Source: Actinomycetes bacterium (GTDB taxonomy: Bacteria > Actinomycetota > Acidimicrobiia > Acidimicrobiales > Aldehydirespiratoraceae). Taken from it: 64,000 nt of DNA. Under the pieces are notes generated by a model that had not been told where the DNA came from, did no database searches, and was given only the letters and a program-made list of their open reading frames with translations. The position numbers and the translations under genes were made by a program. The stretch covers positions 62,001-126,000 of the forward strand of contig JAJRXC010000059.1 of assembly GCA_024276495.1 (NCBI GenBank), in the 5' to 3' direction. Shown one piece after another: positions 27,635 through 36,130 of this stretch. Within the stretch, counting starts at the first letter, position 1. The number at the start of each line of letters is the position of its first letter.

Positions 27635-28552
27635 TCAGTTCTGGTAGCGGTCGGCCTTCGGGGTGAAGCCCTTGGGATAGTAGAACCGCCGCTTCAGCGT
27701 GGTCGTCGGATCGCCATCCTGACGGAATCCCTTCCATGTCCCCCAGAACTGGGCCGCCCGGAAGCGGGGGATCGCGAGGAGGTTCGCCAACAGCTTCCGC
27801 CGGGGAACGGCGGCGAGATAGTCGCGCCCGCAGTTGGCGGCGAACAGGCCGATCGCCTCGAACGTTCCCATCTTCTGGTGACCGAAGATCCGCTTGTGGG
27901 CGATGGCCTCGCGGCGGTAGCGATTGACCGTCTGGGCGAAGTTCTCCTCGTGGACATGGGCGATCGATGCGTCGGCGACGTAGCAGATCCGGTGTCCTTC
28001 GTTGCGCGCGCGCCGCGCCCAATCCATGTCCTCGAGGCCGGTGAGGTATTCGTCGTAGGGAAGTGTCTTCCAGACCGATGCCCGCACGGCACAGTTCGCG
28101 TTGTTGCAGAACGGATGGTCCTGGTCGGGATCGGAGCGGTCGGGAAACCACCGCCGGAGGATCTCCATCTCGGAGAACGCGGTTCGGTCCTCGTCGCCGG
28201 TCTGTCGGCCGTAGACCAACGCGACGTCGTCGTGTTCCTCGAACGGGGCGATCAGCCGCTCCAGCCAGAACTCATCGATCGGGAACACGTGGGCGCTCAC
28301 GAACACGAGGATGTCACCGCTCGCGGCCGCGCAGCCGACGTTGAGAGCCCGGCCGAACGAGAACTCCTCCGCCGCGATGTGCACGATCGACGCACCGGCG
28401 GCCCGGCTGATCGCGACGGTGTCGTCGGTCGAACCGGAATCGACGAGGATGACCTCGTCGGCGGGCCGCGTCTGGCGGGCCAACCCCTCGTAGAGGGCCG
28501 GCAGGTCCGCCGCTTCGTTGAGCGCACGGATGACGATCGAGACCCGGGACAC
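27635..28552 (-). CDS. Family 2 glycosyltransferase
   Basis: The protein has 305 residues from GTG 28552. The GT-A fold shows VSIVIRALNEAADLPALYEGL, VDSGSTDDTV and ILVFVSAHVFP at the DXD position, followed by NCAVRASVW and EYLTGLEDMDWARRARNEG, where ED is the usual catalytic base region. It resembles rhamnosyltransferase-type GT2 enzymes of O-antigen and capsule loci. It is first in the operon that continues to 23357, with 30 bases before the cytidylyltransferase. Upstream extension to 28795 would run across the divergent promoter and is not supported. Confidence 0.85.
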   Translation of the reverse strand: MSRVSIVIRALNEAADLPALYEGLARQTRPADEVILVDSGSTDDTVAISRAAGASIVHIAAEEFSFGRALNVGCAAASGDILVFVSAHVFPIDEFWLERLIAPFEEHDDVALVYGRQTGDEDRTAFSEMEILRRWFPDRSDPDQDHPFCNNANCAVRASVWKTLPYDEYLTGLEDMDWARRARNEGHRICYVADASIAHVHEENFAQTVNRYRREAIAHKRIFGHQKMGTFEAIGLFAANCGRDYLAAVPRRKLLANLLAIPRFRAAQFWGTWKGFRQDGDPTTTLKRRFYYPKGFTPKADRYQN

Positions 28553-28560
28553 CGCCGCGG

Positions 28561-28566
28561 AGCCTA
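28561..28566 (-). promoter_or_regulatory. -10 element TAGGCT for the GT2/cytidylyltransferase operon
   Basis: TAGGCT lies eight bases before GTG 28552, so the leader is zero to two bases. It is back to back with the divergent TAGCAT element. Confidence 0.4.
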
Positions 28567-28585
28567 CCGGCCCCACGCCGCTCGG

Positions 28586-28591
28586 TAGCAT
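28586..28591 (+). promoter_or_regulatory. -10 element TAGCAT for the divergent GT2 gene
   Basis: TAGCAT ends seven bases before ATG 28599. It overlaps an alternative ATG at 28590, which argues that 28599 is the real start. Confidence 0.4.
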
Positions 28592-28598
28592 GCTCGCC

Positions 28599-29453
28599 AT
28601 GGTCGCCGTCTCCGTCGTCGTGTTGACGATGGGCGAACGGGCGGCCGAGCTCGCGTGCGCCGTCGACTCGGCCCGGCAACAAGTCGGCGTCGACACCGAG
28701 ATCATCATGGTGGTCAACGGCGGCGACCCGGACCGTTCGCTCGCCGACACGGTCGTGGAACCGGGTGAGAACCTCGGAATCCCCGGCGGCCGCAACGCGG
28801 GCGCCGCGGTCGCGACCCACGACCTGGTGGCCTTTCTCGACGACGACGGCCGCTATGTCGGCGACGACCTTCTGGCCCGGGCCGGTGAGGCGTTCTCGGC
28901 CGACCAACGGCTCGGCGCCATCGGGCTTCGGATCGTCGATGAGCACGGGGAGACGGCCCGCCGTCATCTTCCGGGGCTACGGGCCCGAGCCGAGCGATCA
29001 GGACCGGCGACGTCGTTTCCCGGTGGGGGGGTCATCGTGCGCCGCGCCGCGTTCGACGAGGTCGGCGGTCTCTGTGCCCCGTTCTTCTACGGACTCGAGG
29101 AGACCGACCTGGCATGGCGGCTCATCGACCGCGACTGGTCGATCCGCTACGACGCCGAGCTCGTGATGCGCCACCCACGAACCGACCCGGTGCGCCACCC
29201 GTCGTTCTTCACACACACCGCACGGAACCGGGTCTGGCTCGCACACCGGGCCCTTCCCGCCCCGCTCGCCGCGGCCTATGTGGCGAACTGGACGCTTGTG
29301 ACCTGCGTACGCAACTGGCGCGACCCCGCCGCGATCCGCGCCCACTTCGCCGGTCTTCGCGACGGCCGCCGCGACCGGGTCGGACCTCGCCGACCGATCG
29401 GCTGGCGCACGGTGTGCACACTCACCCGACTCGGGCGACCACCGATCATCTGA
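28599..29453 (+). CDS. Family 2 glycosyltransferase, rhamnosyltransferase-like
   Basis: The protein has 284 residues. VAVSVVVLTMGERAAEL opens the GT-A fold. NLGIPGGRNAGAAV, LVAFLDDDGRYVGDD (DXD) and FPGGGVIVRRAAFDEVGGLCAPFFYGLEETDLAWRL follow, as in WbbL-type rhamnosyltransferases. The C-terminal 70 residues are basic with an amphipathic stretch that may contact the membrane. It stands alone on the plus strand between two minus-strand glycan operons. Confidence 0.85.
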   Translation: MVAVSVVVLTMGERAAELACAVDSARQQVGVDTEIIMVVNGGDPDRSLADTVVEPGENLGIPGGRNAGAAVATHDLVAFLDDDGRYVGDDLLARAGEAFSADQRLGAIGLRIVDEHGETARRHLPGLRARAERSGPATSFPGGGVIVRRAAFDEVGGLCAPFFYGLEETDLAWRLIDRDWSIRYDAELVMRHPRTDPVRHPSFFTHTARNRVWLAHRALPAPLAAAYVANWTLVTCVRNWRDPAAIRAHFAGLRDGRRDRVGPRRPIGWRTVCTLTRLGRPPII

Positions 29454-29462
29454 ACACAGAGC

Positions 29463-30557
29463 TCAGAGCTCAGCGTTGAATCCCCGCTGGGCACCAAGCC
29501 AGTCTGCGGCCTCCCGCAGCTCTTCCGCGTCCGCTCTCGGAGCTGCGCGCTCTTCGACGAGACGTGAGAAGCCATCGGCTGACGCCCGTATCCGGGCAAC
29601 GAGCCGTCTGCCTCCGGCCGTGCCGCGAGTCCGGCGGATCGCGAGCGCGGTTGCGGTCGCTGCCGCCGCCTCCGGCGGAGTCAGACGGACGACCACCGGA
29701 TCAAGTTCCGCCAAGACCTCTCGAGCTTCGCCGACTCTGTTCTCGGCGAACGCGACCGCTGCAGCGAGACCGGCCCTGCTCACGGCCGCGGAGCTGAATC
29801 GATAGGTCGAGTCCGTCGCCGACAGGACCCCTCCTGGGGATCCCGGCATGGCACGATCAAAGGACGAGAACGCGTGTTGATTCGCTCGAAAGTGACCCGC
29901 CAGGTCCCGCCGCGTCATGGAGCCTGCCCGCCGGCGATACGCGACACACAATGTGGGTTGATACACGGTTCGGCCCCGAAGCCGCAGCCACCATCGCCAG
30001 AATTCTGCGTCCTCGGCCGTTTGGACGCTCTCGTCGAATCCTCCGATTCGGGCCACGAGATCACGACGGAGAACCGGTGCGCTCGCGATGAAGGGCACGG
30101 CGCGATCAGCCGACGCCATCCACACGTCCGGTCGCGTAGCCGCCCGCTTCGGCACGGGAAACCGTGGAAACCACTCCGGCACAGAAAGCCAATCGCCATA
30201 GCAGCCGATGACGTCGTCCTCGCCACGAGTCAACCGCTCGACCCGAGCTCGGAGCGCACCCGGGAACAAGAAGTCATCGCCGTCGAGAAAAGTGATCAGA
30301 GAAGCGCCGGCCTGCTGAAGTCCGGAGTTGCGAGCGCCCGCAAGGCCACGCGGCTCGTCGTGACGGATCAACCGGAACCGGTCATCGCGGCGGGTCAGAC
30401 GCTCCGCGATCGCGGTCGTCGCGTCGACTGAGCCGTCGTCGACGATCACGCACTCGAAGTCGACTCCTCGCTGTGATCGGATGCTGCGAAGGCACGCAGG
30501 GAGATGTTTCGCCTCGTCACGGGCGGCAACCACGACAGCGACGACCGGTCGGGTCAT
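29463..30557 (-). CDS. Family 2 glycosyltransferase
   Basis: The protein has 364 residues. VAVVVAARDEAKHLPACLRSI, CVIVDDGSVDATT, GLAGARNSGLQQAGASLITFLDGDDFLFP (DXD) and QTAEDAEFWRWWLR define a GT2 domain in residues 1-220. The remaining 140 residues are helical and not recognised. Its start overlaps the stop of the upstream GT2-DUF115 gene (ATGA), so it is the last gene of the exporter operon. Confidence 0.82.
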   Translation of the reverse strand: MTRPVVAVVVAARDEAKHLPACLRSIRSQRGVDFECVIVDDGSVDATTAIAERLTRRDDRFRLIRHDEPRGLAGARNSGLQQAGASLITFLDGDDFLFPGALRARVERLTRGEDDVIGCYGDWLSVPEWFPRFPVPKRAATRPDVWMASADRAVPFIASAPVLRRDLVARIGGFDESVQTAEDAEFWRWWLRLRGRTVYQPTLCVAYRRRAGSMTRRDLAGHFRANQHAFSSFDRAMPGSPGGVLSATDSTYRFSSAAVSRAGLAAAVAFAENRVGEAREVLAELDPVVVRLTPPEAAAATATALAIRRTRGTAGGRRLVARIRASADGFSRLVEERAAPRADAEELREAADWLGAQRGFNAEL

Positions 30558-33196
30558 GTCGATCGAACGTTCACCGCGTCGAGAAGATCCATCCTTCGGA
30601 AGACATCGAGGTTTCCGCCGATCGTGGAGTTCACGATCTCCCGTCCGGCGGCCTCGAACATCTCACCCGCGAGCCGGTAGTTGACCAGGACACGATCGAG
30701 CTTCGGGTCCTTCCAGCTCTTTCCCTTGCCGAAGTAGTCGGGGTGGAAGTGGTTGACATCGTCGCTTCGCGATGTGATGAGATCGCCCTTGCGCTCCACA
30801 TCGTCCGGGATCGTGTAGCTGAAGTCCATGCCGACGAGCACGACCCGCGAGAACCCCATCCAGAACGCGAGCTGGAGGTTGATGATGGTGACCGACTGGC
30901 CACAAAAGAGACGTTGCCCGGCATCGACCGAGAACCGGGGATGGCAGACGGTCCCGGTGTCACGGCCATAGAAGCCGCCGTTCATTCGAAAGAACCCTAT
31001 CCGGTCCGTGACCTCGTCATCGGAGAACGCACCGCGATAGTCGGTCGGGAAGAGCTTGAACTCGGTCTCGAAGTCTTTGATCGCCTGGGTGTTCTCGCGA
31101 AACACCGACGTGTCCTCGACGACGTAGTAGGTGATCGGATCCGGGAACCGCTCTGCCGCGTAGAAGATGCCGTTGACCGCGAACGTCGGCACACCACCGA
31201 GCTTCTCCAGTGGCGTCTCGTTCAAGGAAGGCCCGTTGCCCACGACGACAACCGTCTCCCCGAGATGCCGATTCTTCAAGGACGCGATCAATTCCCGGCT
31301 GGCCGGATCAATCGACCCCTCTTCTTTCGGCAGGAGGCGGCCGTAGTTGGTCTGGAGGCTCTTCACCGGATACGAGATTCCCGCCGAGTCCGGCACGTCT
31401 CCCGGTCCGACCACACGATCGGTCGCGAACTGCGATCGCTCGTTGCATTCGAGTTCGAGCGCACGACCACTCGCTTCGAGTTCGATGACCGGACAGGCCA
31501 GCTGCTCGACGAGCTCCCTCGTCACCGGCCCGATCGGCCGGCGGACGACCACCGACCCGACACCGATGCGACCGAACGCGACATGGTTGAAGGGGTGAAC
31601 CGCGACGCCGCGACGCTGCCACTCATCCGCGGCGCCCTCGTCGCCCTTCACGACATCGAGGTCCACGGCCGCGATTCTCCGTCCTCGCGCCCTTCCCTCC
31701 TCGACCAGTTGCTCGTAGGCGGCCACGTCGGCTGCCGTCTCGGCAACGAACAAGAGGTCGACTTCGTCTTCGTGCACCGACACGTCGACACCCATCGCGT
31801 CGCCACCAGGTTGCGCCGCCATGTCGACGGCGAGGGCAACGAGCCTCCGTTCGATGCCTCGCCCGATGGCGGCAATCCTCTCCCGATCGGTCTCGTCCAC
31901 GCGTGACGAGGAGATGCCGAGACCCAATCCCCGGTGCAGACCGGCTCGGGCTGCCTTGGCGAAGTCGACGCGCTCTCCCTGGGCTCGGGTGATCGGCTCG
32001 AGGAACTCGGCGAAGGAAGGATGGTCGAACGCGTGGGAGTCTCCCGATGACGCGAGATGTATCCCTGCGTAGGTCGCCGCTCGGGCGACGGCCCGCTCAC
32101 CTCGGGCGAGCACGGCCAGGGGTGCCGCTGCGTTCGGGTCGACGACGAAGTCCGGTGACGTTCTCGCCCAGCGATCGGCACGGTCCAGGAGGCGGCGCGC
32201 CTCGGCGAGATGGCCGCTCGGATCGGCGCGCACCATGCTGGCGCGACGCTGGCGGTAGACGCCGGCGACCCCGCCTGCGGGAACGAAGATGTAGCCGTGT
32301 CGAAGAATCCGTTGCCACAGATCCCAGTCTTCTGCGCCACGTCGCATTCGTTCGTCGAACCCGCCCATGGACCGGACGACTTCGGTTCGCAGGACCGGCC
32401 CGTGGGCATTGAACGGACACTCCCCTTGCGATGACGCGAAGTCGACCACCAGGCTGGACCCCACCAACCGCAGCCGCTCCGCCGCCTCGGGGGTCGTCTC
32501 CTCGGGAACCTGCGGAGTGATGGCCCATGACCCCACAACGTGGCGTTCGCCCCACCGGTTCTCGAGCGCACGAACCCGGCGCTCCAGAGACTGGGGAACG
32601 AGCATGTCATCGGCGTCCAGAAACGTCACGATCGGTTCGATCGCCTCTCGAAGCCCAGTGTTGCGTGCCGCTGACAGGCCCCCGTTCTTTCCGTGCCGGA
32701 GGAGTCTGAAACGAGAATCGAGACGTTCGAAGGAGGCGACGATGGCCGAGGTGTCGTCACAAGAAGCGTCGTCGACGACATAGCAACGCCAGTTGGCGTA
32801 TGTCTGGCGTCGCACAGAATCCAGGCAGGCTCCGAGCCAGTCGGCGGCATCGAACGCAGGCACCACGATGGCGATCGCCATCGTGGCGGACTGCTCATCC
32901 ACCTTCGGCGTCTTGTCGACACTCAGCGATTCGAGTCCGTCGAGAGCCATGCTCACTCGCTGCAATGTCTCCCGGCCGAGGTTGGCACGAGCCCGGCGGC
33001 CCCGCACCGTCCGTCGGATTCGCGAGAACCGACGTCGAATCGAGGCCAACGCCGGCACTCGAGCCGATGTCGTCCACCACAGTCGTCGCGAGCGATAGGC
33101 GAGCCCGTGGCGGACCCGGTGCGCCGTCACGACGAGCCCGTCACGGCGCACCATGACCCATACGCGTCTCGGCCATGACCTCACACCAGATGCCAC
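30554..33196 (-). CDS. Fusion of a family 2 glycosyltransferase and a DUF115/Maf-like CMP-sugar transferase domain
   Basis: The protein has 880 residues. A basic N-terminal tail (1-100) is followed by a GT2 domain (about 107-330; VVPAF 111-115, VDDAS 141-145, DAD 194-196). A middle region of unknown fold spans about 330-640. The C-terminal domain (about 639-880) has VVVVGNGPSLNETP (GNGPSL at 653-658), FAVNGIFYAAERFPDPITYYV, MGFSRVVLVGMDFSY and NHFHPDYFG (815-823). This matches the DUF115 (MptE-like/Maf) family and resembles Cst-II sialyltransferases, which use CMP-activated nonulosonic acids. Two transferase activities in one chain suggest consecutive sugar additions. GTG 33196 follows a GGGGATC site. 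Confidence 0.72.
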   Translation of the reverse strand: MASGVRSWPRRVWVMVRRDGLVVTAHRVRHGLAYRSRRLWWTTSARVPALASIRRRFSRIRRTVRGRRARANLGRETLQRVSMALDGLESLSVDKTPKVDEQSATMAIAIVVPAFDAADWLGACLDSVRRQTYANWRCYVVDDASCDDTSAIVASFERLDSRFRLLRHGKNGGLSAARNTGLREAIEPIVTFLDADDMLVPQSLERRVRALENRWGERHVVGSWAITPQVPEETTPEAAERLRLVGSSLVVDFASSQGECPFNAHGPVLRTEVVRSMGGFDERMRRGAEDWDLWQRILRHGYIFVPAGGVAGVYRQRRASMVRADPSGHLAEARRLLDRADRWARTSPDFVVDPNAAAPLAVLARGERAVARAATYAGIHLASSGDSHAFDHPSFAEFLEPITRAQGERVDFAKAARAGLHRGLGLGISSSRVDETDRERIAAIGRGIERRLVALAVDMAAQPGGDAMGVDVSVHEDEVDLLFVAETAADVAAYEQLVEEGRARGRRIAAVDLDVVKGDEGAADEWQRRGVAVHPFNHVAFGRIGVGSVVVRRPIGPVTRELVEQLACPVIELEASGRALELECNERSQFATDRVVGPGDVPDSAGISYPVKSLQTNYGRLLPKEEGSIDPASRELIASLKNRHLGETVVVVGNGPSLNETPLEKLGGVPTFAVNGIFYAAERFPDPITYYVVEDTSVFRENTQAIKDFETEFKLFPTDYRGAFSDDEVTDRIGFFRMNGGFYGRDTGTVCHPRFSVDAGQRLFCGQSVTIINLQLAFWMGFSRVVLVGMDFSYTIPDDVERKGDLITSRSDDVNHFHPDYFGKGKSWKDPKLDRVLVNYRLAGEMFEAAGREIVNSTIGGNLDVFRRMDLLDAVNVRST

Positions 33197-33253
33197 ACTG
33201 ATCCCCGTTCCGGTCTGTTCTCGTTCCGCCGAGCGCTCATCGGATCAACACCG

Positions 33254-35056
33254 TCATCGCATCTGAGGAACGACAAAGGCGAACAAGGCGGCAGCATATT
33301 CGAGATCCGACTCTCGTACGGACTCCGGAGCCCGTGGCGGTCGCTCCAGATACGCGGCGGCGGCCGCGTCCATCCGCTCGGCAATCCTGCGGTTCGCGTC
33401 GGCGAAGTGGCGCATCAAGCTCGATGCCTCCGCCTCCGTCATCGGAAGTTCGTCCGATGACCGCCGGGCGAGTACGGTCAGCGCGACCCGCACTGCTCGG
33501 AGATCGAGTGCCCCGCTTCGGCGCATCTCGCGCCCGAGACGCCGCACGTAGTCGAAGGTGTGAAGATCCACCCCGGGAAGCTGGTCGAGAAGCAGAGAGC
33601 GTTCCGTCAACGGGATCTTGACGTCGAGGAGATCGAAAACATGATCGGCAGCGGTCGGGGCATCGAGGGAGTCGGGGAACTGCCGAAGCTCGACCTCGTC
33701 GACCATCTCGGCTCCGGCCCACACGTCGTGGACGACCGAGAGGTCATAGCCCGGCTCGTCGAAGAACCTCTCGATCGGAAGGTCGGTCAGATCACCGGAA
33801 CGAAGTCGCTCGATCAGCCGCTGGGCCGCGCGCTCGTCCTGACGCCGCACGATCAGAACCGGGGTCAACGCCTCGAACCCCGCGCGCTCGAGAAGTTGGC
33901 ACAGCTCACCGACACCTTCTTCGTCGAGATACGACGCCGCGTGCTGGGTCGAGGCCACCGCGTTTCCCTGCGTCGGGGCCGCCGCGACGAACCGGTCGGC
34001 GAATGTGGCCCGCCAATCTTCCCAATCCTCCGGCTCGATGCCGACGAGACCGCACGCCTGTCGTGAGGCGTACGCCACGAGCGGGTACTGGTTCACCTTC
34101 CCGGCAACGGTCGGATACCAGTAGCCGGCATCTCGAAGGTCTGCCCGGGCGTCGGCGAGAGTCTGTTGAACACCCTGCGTGCCCGCCATCGACACACCGA
34201 TGTGCAGGATGAACCGACGAGGGCCGCGAACCTTTGCGACCGACTCCCGGTCAGGGAGGACCTCAGCCGGCGCGGCCGTGGCAGTCAGGTTCGCCGAACG
34301 CCCCCTTTCGGTCTCCCTCCGAGTCTCATCCTCGACGACGTTTTGCTGGTACGCGGCGATGACATCTTCGGTCGGGCCGTCGGCACGGATGAGACCCGAG
34401 TCGATCCAGATCACGCGATCACAACTCGCGGCGACCTCTTCCATGTTGTGCGAGACGAGGGCAACTGTCCCGGCGTTGCGTCGGATCTCATCGATCCGCT
34501 GGGCCGACCGCCGGCTGAATGCGGCATCTCCCACCGCCAATGCCTCGTCGACCAACAAGATGTCGGGAATCGATGCCGTCGCGATGGAGAACGCGAGCCG
34601 TGCCCTCATCCCCGAGGAGTACGACGAGAGCGGGAGATCGATGAAATCGCGGAGCTCGGCAAACTCGATGATGGACTCCGTCTGCGCTCGCACCTCATCG
34701 ACGGTCAGGCCCAGGGCCAGGCCTCCCAGTTCGATGTTGCGCCTCCCCGAAAGTGTGCCCTGGAGGGCGGCACCGACACCGAGAAGCGTCGGCCGCTTCT
34801 GTACCCGGATCAGACCCGACCGGAGCGGTTGCAGCCCGGTGAGCGCGTTGAGCAGGGTCGACTTCCCCGAGCCGTTCCGGCCCACGATGCCGACAGACTC
34901 CCCTTCGTGAAGAGTGAAGCTGACCCCGCGCAACGCGTGAATCTCGCGGCGTCGACGCAGCATCCGAGGGCGATCCCGGCGGCGTATGTCCTCGAAAACG
35001 CGATAGACGACGTGGGCATCTTCGACGACGACCGATCGTGGACCGAGGTCGCTCAC
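33254..35056 (-). CDS. Polysaccharide ABC exporter ATPase (Wzt/TagH type) fused to a sulfotransferase-like domain
   Basis: The protein has 600 residues. Residues 1-240 are a Wzt/TagH ATPase: Walker A GRNGSGKST (59-67), signature SSYSSGM (144-150), Walker B DILLVDE (165-171) and H-loop H203. Residues about 280-600 start with RFILHIGVSMAGTQGVQQTL and continue with GYWYPTVAG, STQHAASYLDEE and LIVRRQDE. This order follows bacterial sulfotransferase-like proteins whose P-loop reads HIGxxKTGTTxxQ, here changed to MAGTQ. Wzt proteins often carry a C-terminal glycan-binding domain, so this domain may recognise or modify the glycan end. The GTG start overlaps the permease stop. Confidence 0.75.
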   Translation of the reverse strand: MSDLGPRSVVVEDAHVVYRVFEDIRRRDRPRMLRRRREIHALRGVSFTLHEGESVGIVGRNGSGKSTLLNALTGLQPLRSGLIRVQKRPTLLGVGAALQGTLSGRRNIELGGLALGLTVDEVRAQTESIIEFAELRDFIDLPLSSYSSGMRARLAFSIATASIPDILLVDEALAVGDAAFSRRSAQRIDEIRRNAGTVALVSHNMEEVAASCDRVIWIDSGLIRADGPTEDVIAAYQQNVVEDETRRETERGRSANLTATAAPAEVLPDRESVAKVRGPRRFILHIGVSMAGTQGVQQTLADARADLRDAGYWYPTVAGKVNQYPLVAYASRQACGLVGIEPEDWEDWRATFADRFVAAAPTQGNAVASTQHAASYLDEEGVGELCQLLERAGFEALTPVLIVRRQDERAAQRLIERLRSGDLTDLPIERFFDEPGYDLSVVHDVWAGAEMVDEVELRQFPDSLDAPTAADHVFDLLDVKIPLTERSLLLDQLPGVDLHTFDYVRRLGREMRRSGALDLRAVRVALTVLARRSSDELPMTEAEASSLMRHFADANRRIAERMDAAAAAYLERPPRAPESVRESDLEYAAALFAFVVPQMR

Positions 35057-35895
35057 GAACCGAACCTCGGCTCGGCGCGGCGGAACGTGACGAAGCCGAG
35101 CACCATGATGCCCACCGCCCACGCGAACATGCCGATCAGTTCGGGCCAGCCGGCATCCTCGCCCATCATCGACCAACGAGCGAGTGTCACCAGGTCGTAC
35201 ATCGGGTTGGCCGCGAAGAGCAGCCGAGTTCGCTCGCCGGTGATCCAACGGTCGACGCTGAAGATGACACCAGAGCCGTAGAGCAGGACTCGAAAGAGAT
35301 GAGGGAGCACCTGCGATGTGTCGCGGAGCCGATCACCGAGCTGGGAGGTGATCAACGCTGCCCCCGTGTTGAAGGTCGTCTGGACCATGAAGATCGGCAC
35401 GATCGCGAGCCAGCGAGCGTCTGGGGTCTCTCCGGTCAACAACAAGGTGACCACCAAGACGACCGTGGCCTGACCGAACGCGATCGTCTCCTTCACGACG
35501 ACAGCAACGGGAAGCAGGATCCTGGGGAACTGAAGCGATCGCACCAGACCGAGGTTGCGCGAGACGGCCGATGCCGCGTCCGTCGCGATCCTCTGCGTCA
35601 GTTGGTAGAAGAGAATGCCGATGACGAGGAATCCGAGGAAGTTGTCGACACCGCGGTTGACCTGGAGCAAACGTTCGAAGACCAGGTAGTAGATGGCGAC
35701 GAGAAGAGCCGGATTGAGGAGCAGCCACAGCTGACCGAGCGCGGCGTCGGAGGACTGGCGGTGCAGGTCACCCCGAGCCAGCGACAACGCGAAGGCCCGA
35801 CGCTGCCAGATGTCACGTAGATATTCGCCAACGGGCGGAGCCTGCCCGAGCACCCGCAGGCCATCGTCGGATTCCGGCCAGCGTGCTCTGCTCAC
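35053..35895 (-). CDS. Polysaccharide ABC exporter permease (Wzm/TagG type)
   Basis: The protein has 280 residues and is an ABC-2 permease with about six membrane helices (for example LLNPALLVAIYYLVFERLL, FLGFLVIGILFYQL, ATVVLVVTLLLTG). The amphipathic N-terminus and the LARGDLHRQSSDAALGQLW segment match exporters of O-antigens and teichoic acids. It moves lipid-linked glycan across the membrane with the ATPase encoded next. GTG 35895 lies seven bases behind TAGCGT. It is first in a four-gene operon (35895 to 29463). Confidence 0.88.
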   Translation of the reverse strand: MSRARWPESDDGLRVLGQAPPVGEYLRDIWQRRAFALSLARGDLHRQSSDAALGQLWLLLNPALLVAIYYLVFERLLQVNRGVDNFLGFLVIGILFYQLTQRIATDAASAVSRNLGLVRSLQFPRILLPVAVVVKETIAFGQATVVLVVTLLLTGETPDARWLAIVPIFMVQTTFNTGAALITSQLGDRLRDTSQVLPHLFRVLLYGSGVIFSVDRWITGERTRLLFAANPMYDLVTLARWSMMGEDAGWPELIGMFAWAVGIMVLGFVTFRRAEPRFGS

Positions 35896-35902
35896 GGCGG
35901 CA

Positions 35903-35908
35903 ACGCTA
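35903..35908 (-). promoter_or_regulatory. -10 element TAGCGT for the exporter operon (leaderless)
   Basis: TAGCGT on the reverse strand ends seven bases before GTG 35895. The rest of the 235-base divergent region up to 36130 shows only a small GGTCT/AGACC inverted repeat (about 35967-35983) and no convincing gene. Confidence 0.45.
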
Positions 35909-36114
35909 GCGTCAGACGATCCCTGTGTAACTCACGGGCCGAGGCCGATGGCGCGTCGGTCTCCAGGGAAGACCGCGCCCAGTGCACAACCACGTCGCTC
36001 GTCCCCGACGTCGTTTCGCCACTCGGCGAACCATCCTCTCCGAGGCGTCCCAACCGGCGTCGCCAAGCGTGTTTCGACCGCCGGCCGGTCGAGTCCATCC
36101 TCGTAGCGAACCCC

Positions 36115-36120
36115 TATAGT
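36115..36120 (+). promoter_or_regulatory. -10 element TATAGT for the MBOAT gene
   Basis: TATAGT is the closest match to consensus TATAAT in the window. It ends ten bases before GTG 36131, leaving a leader of only a few bases. Confidence 0.5.
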
Positions 36121-36130
36121 TGCGACCGCC

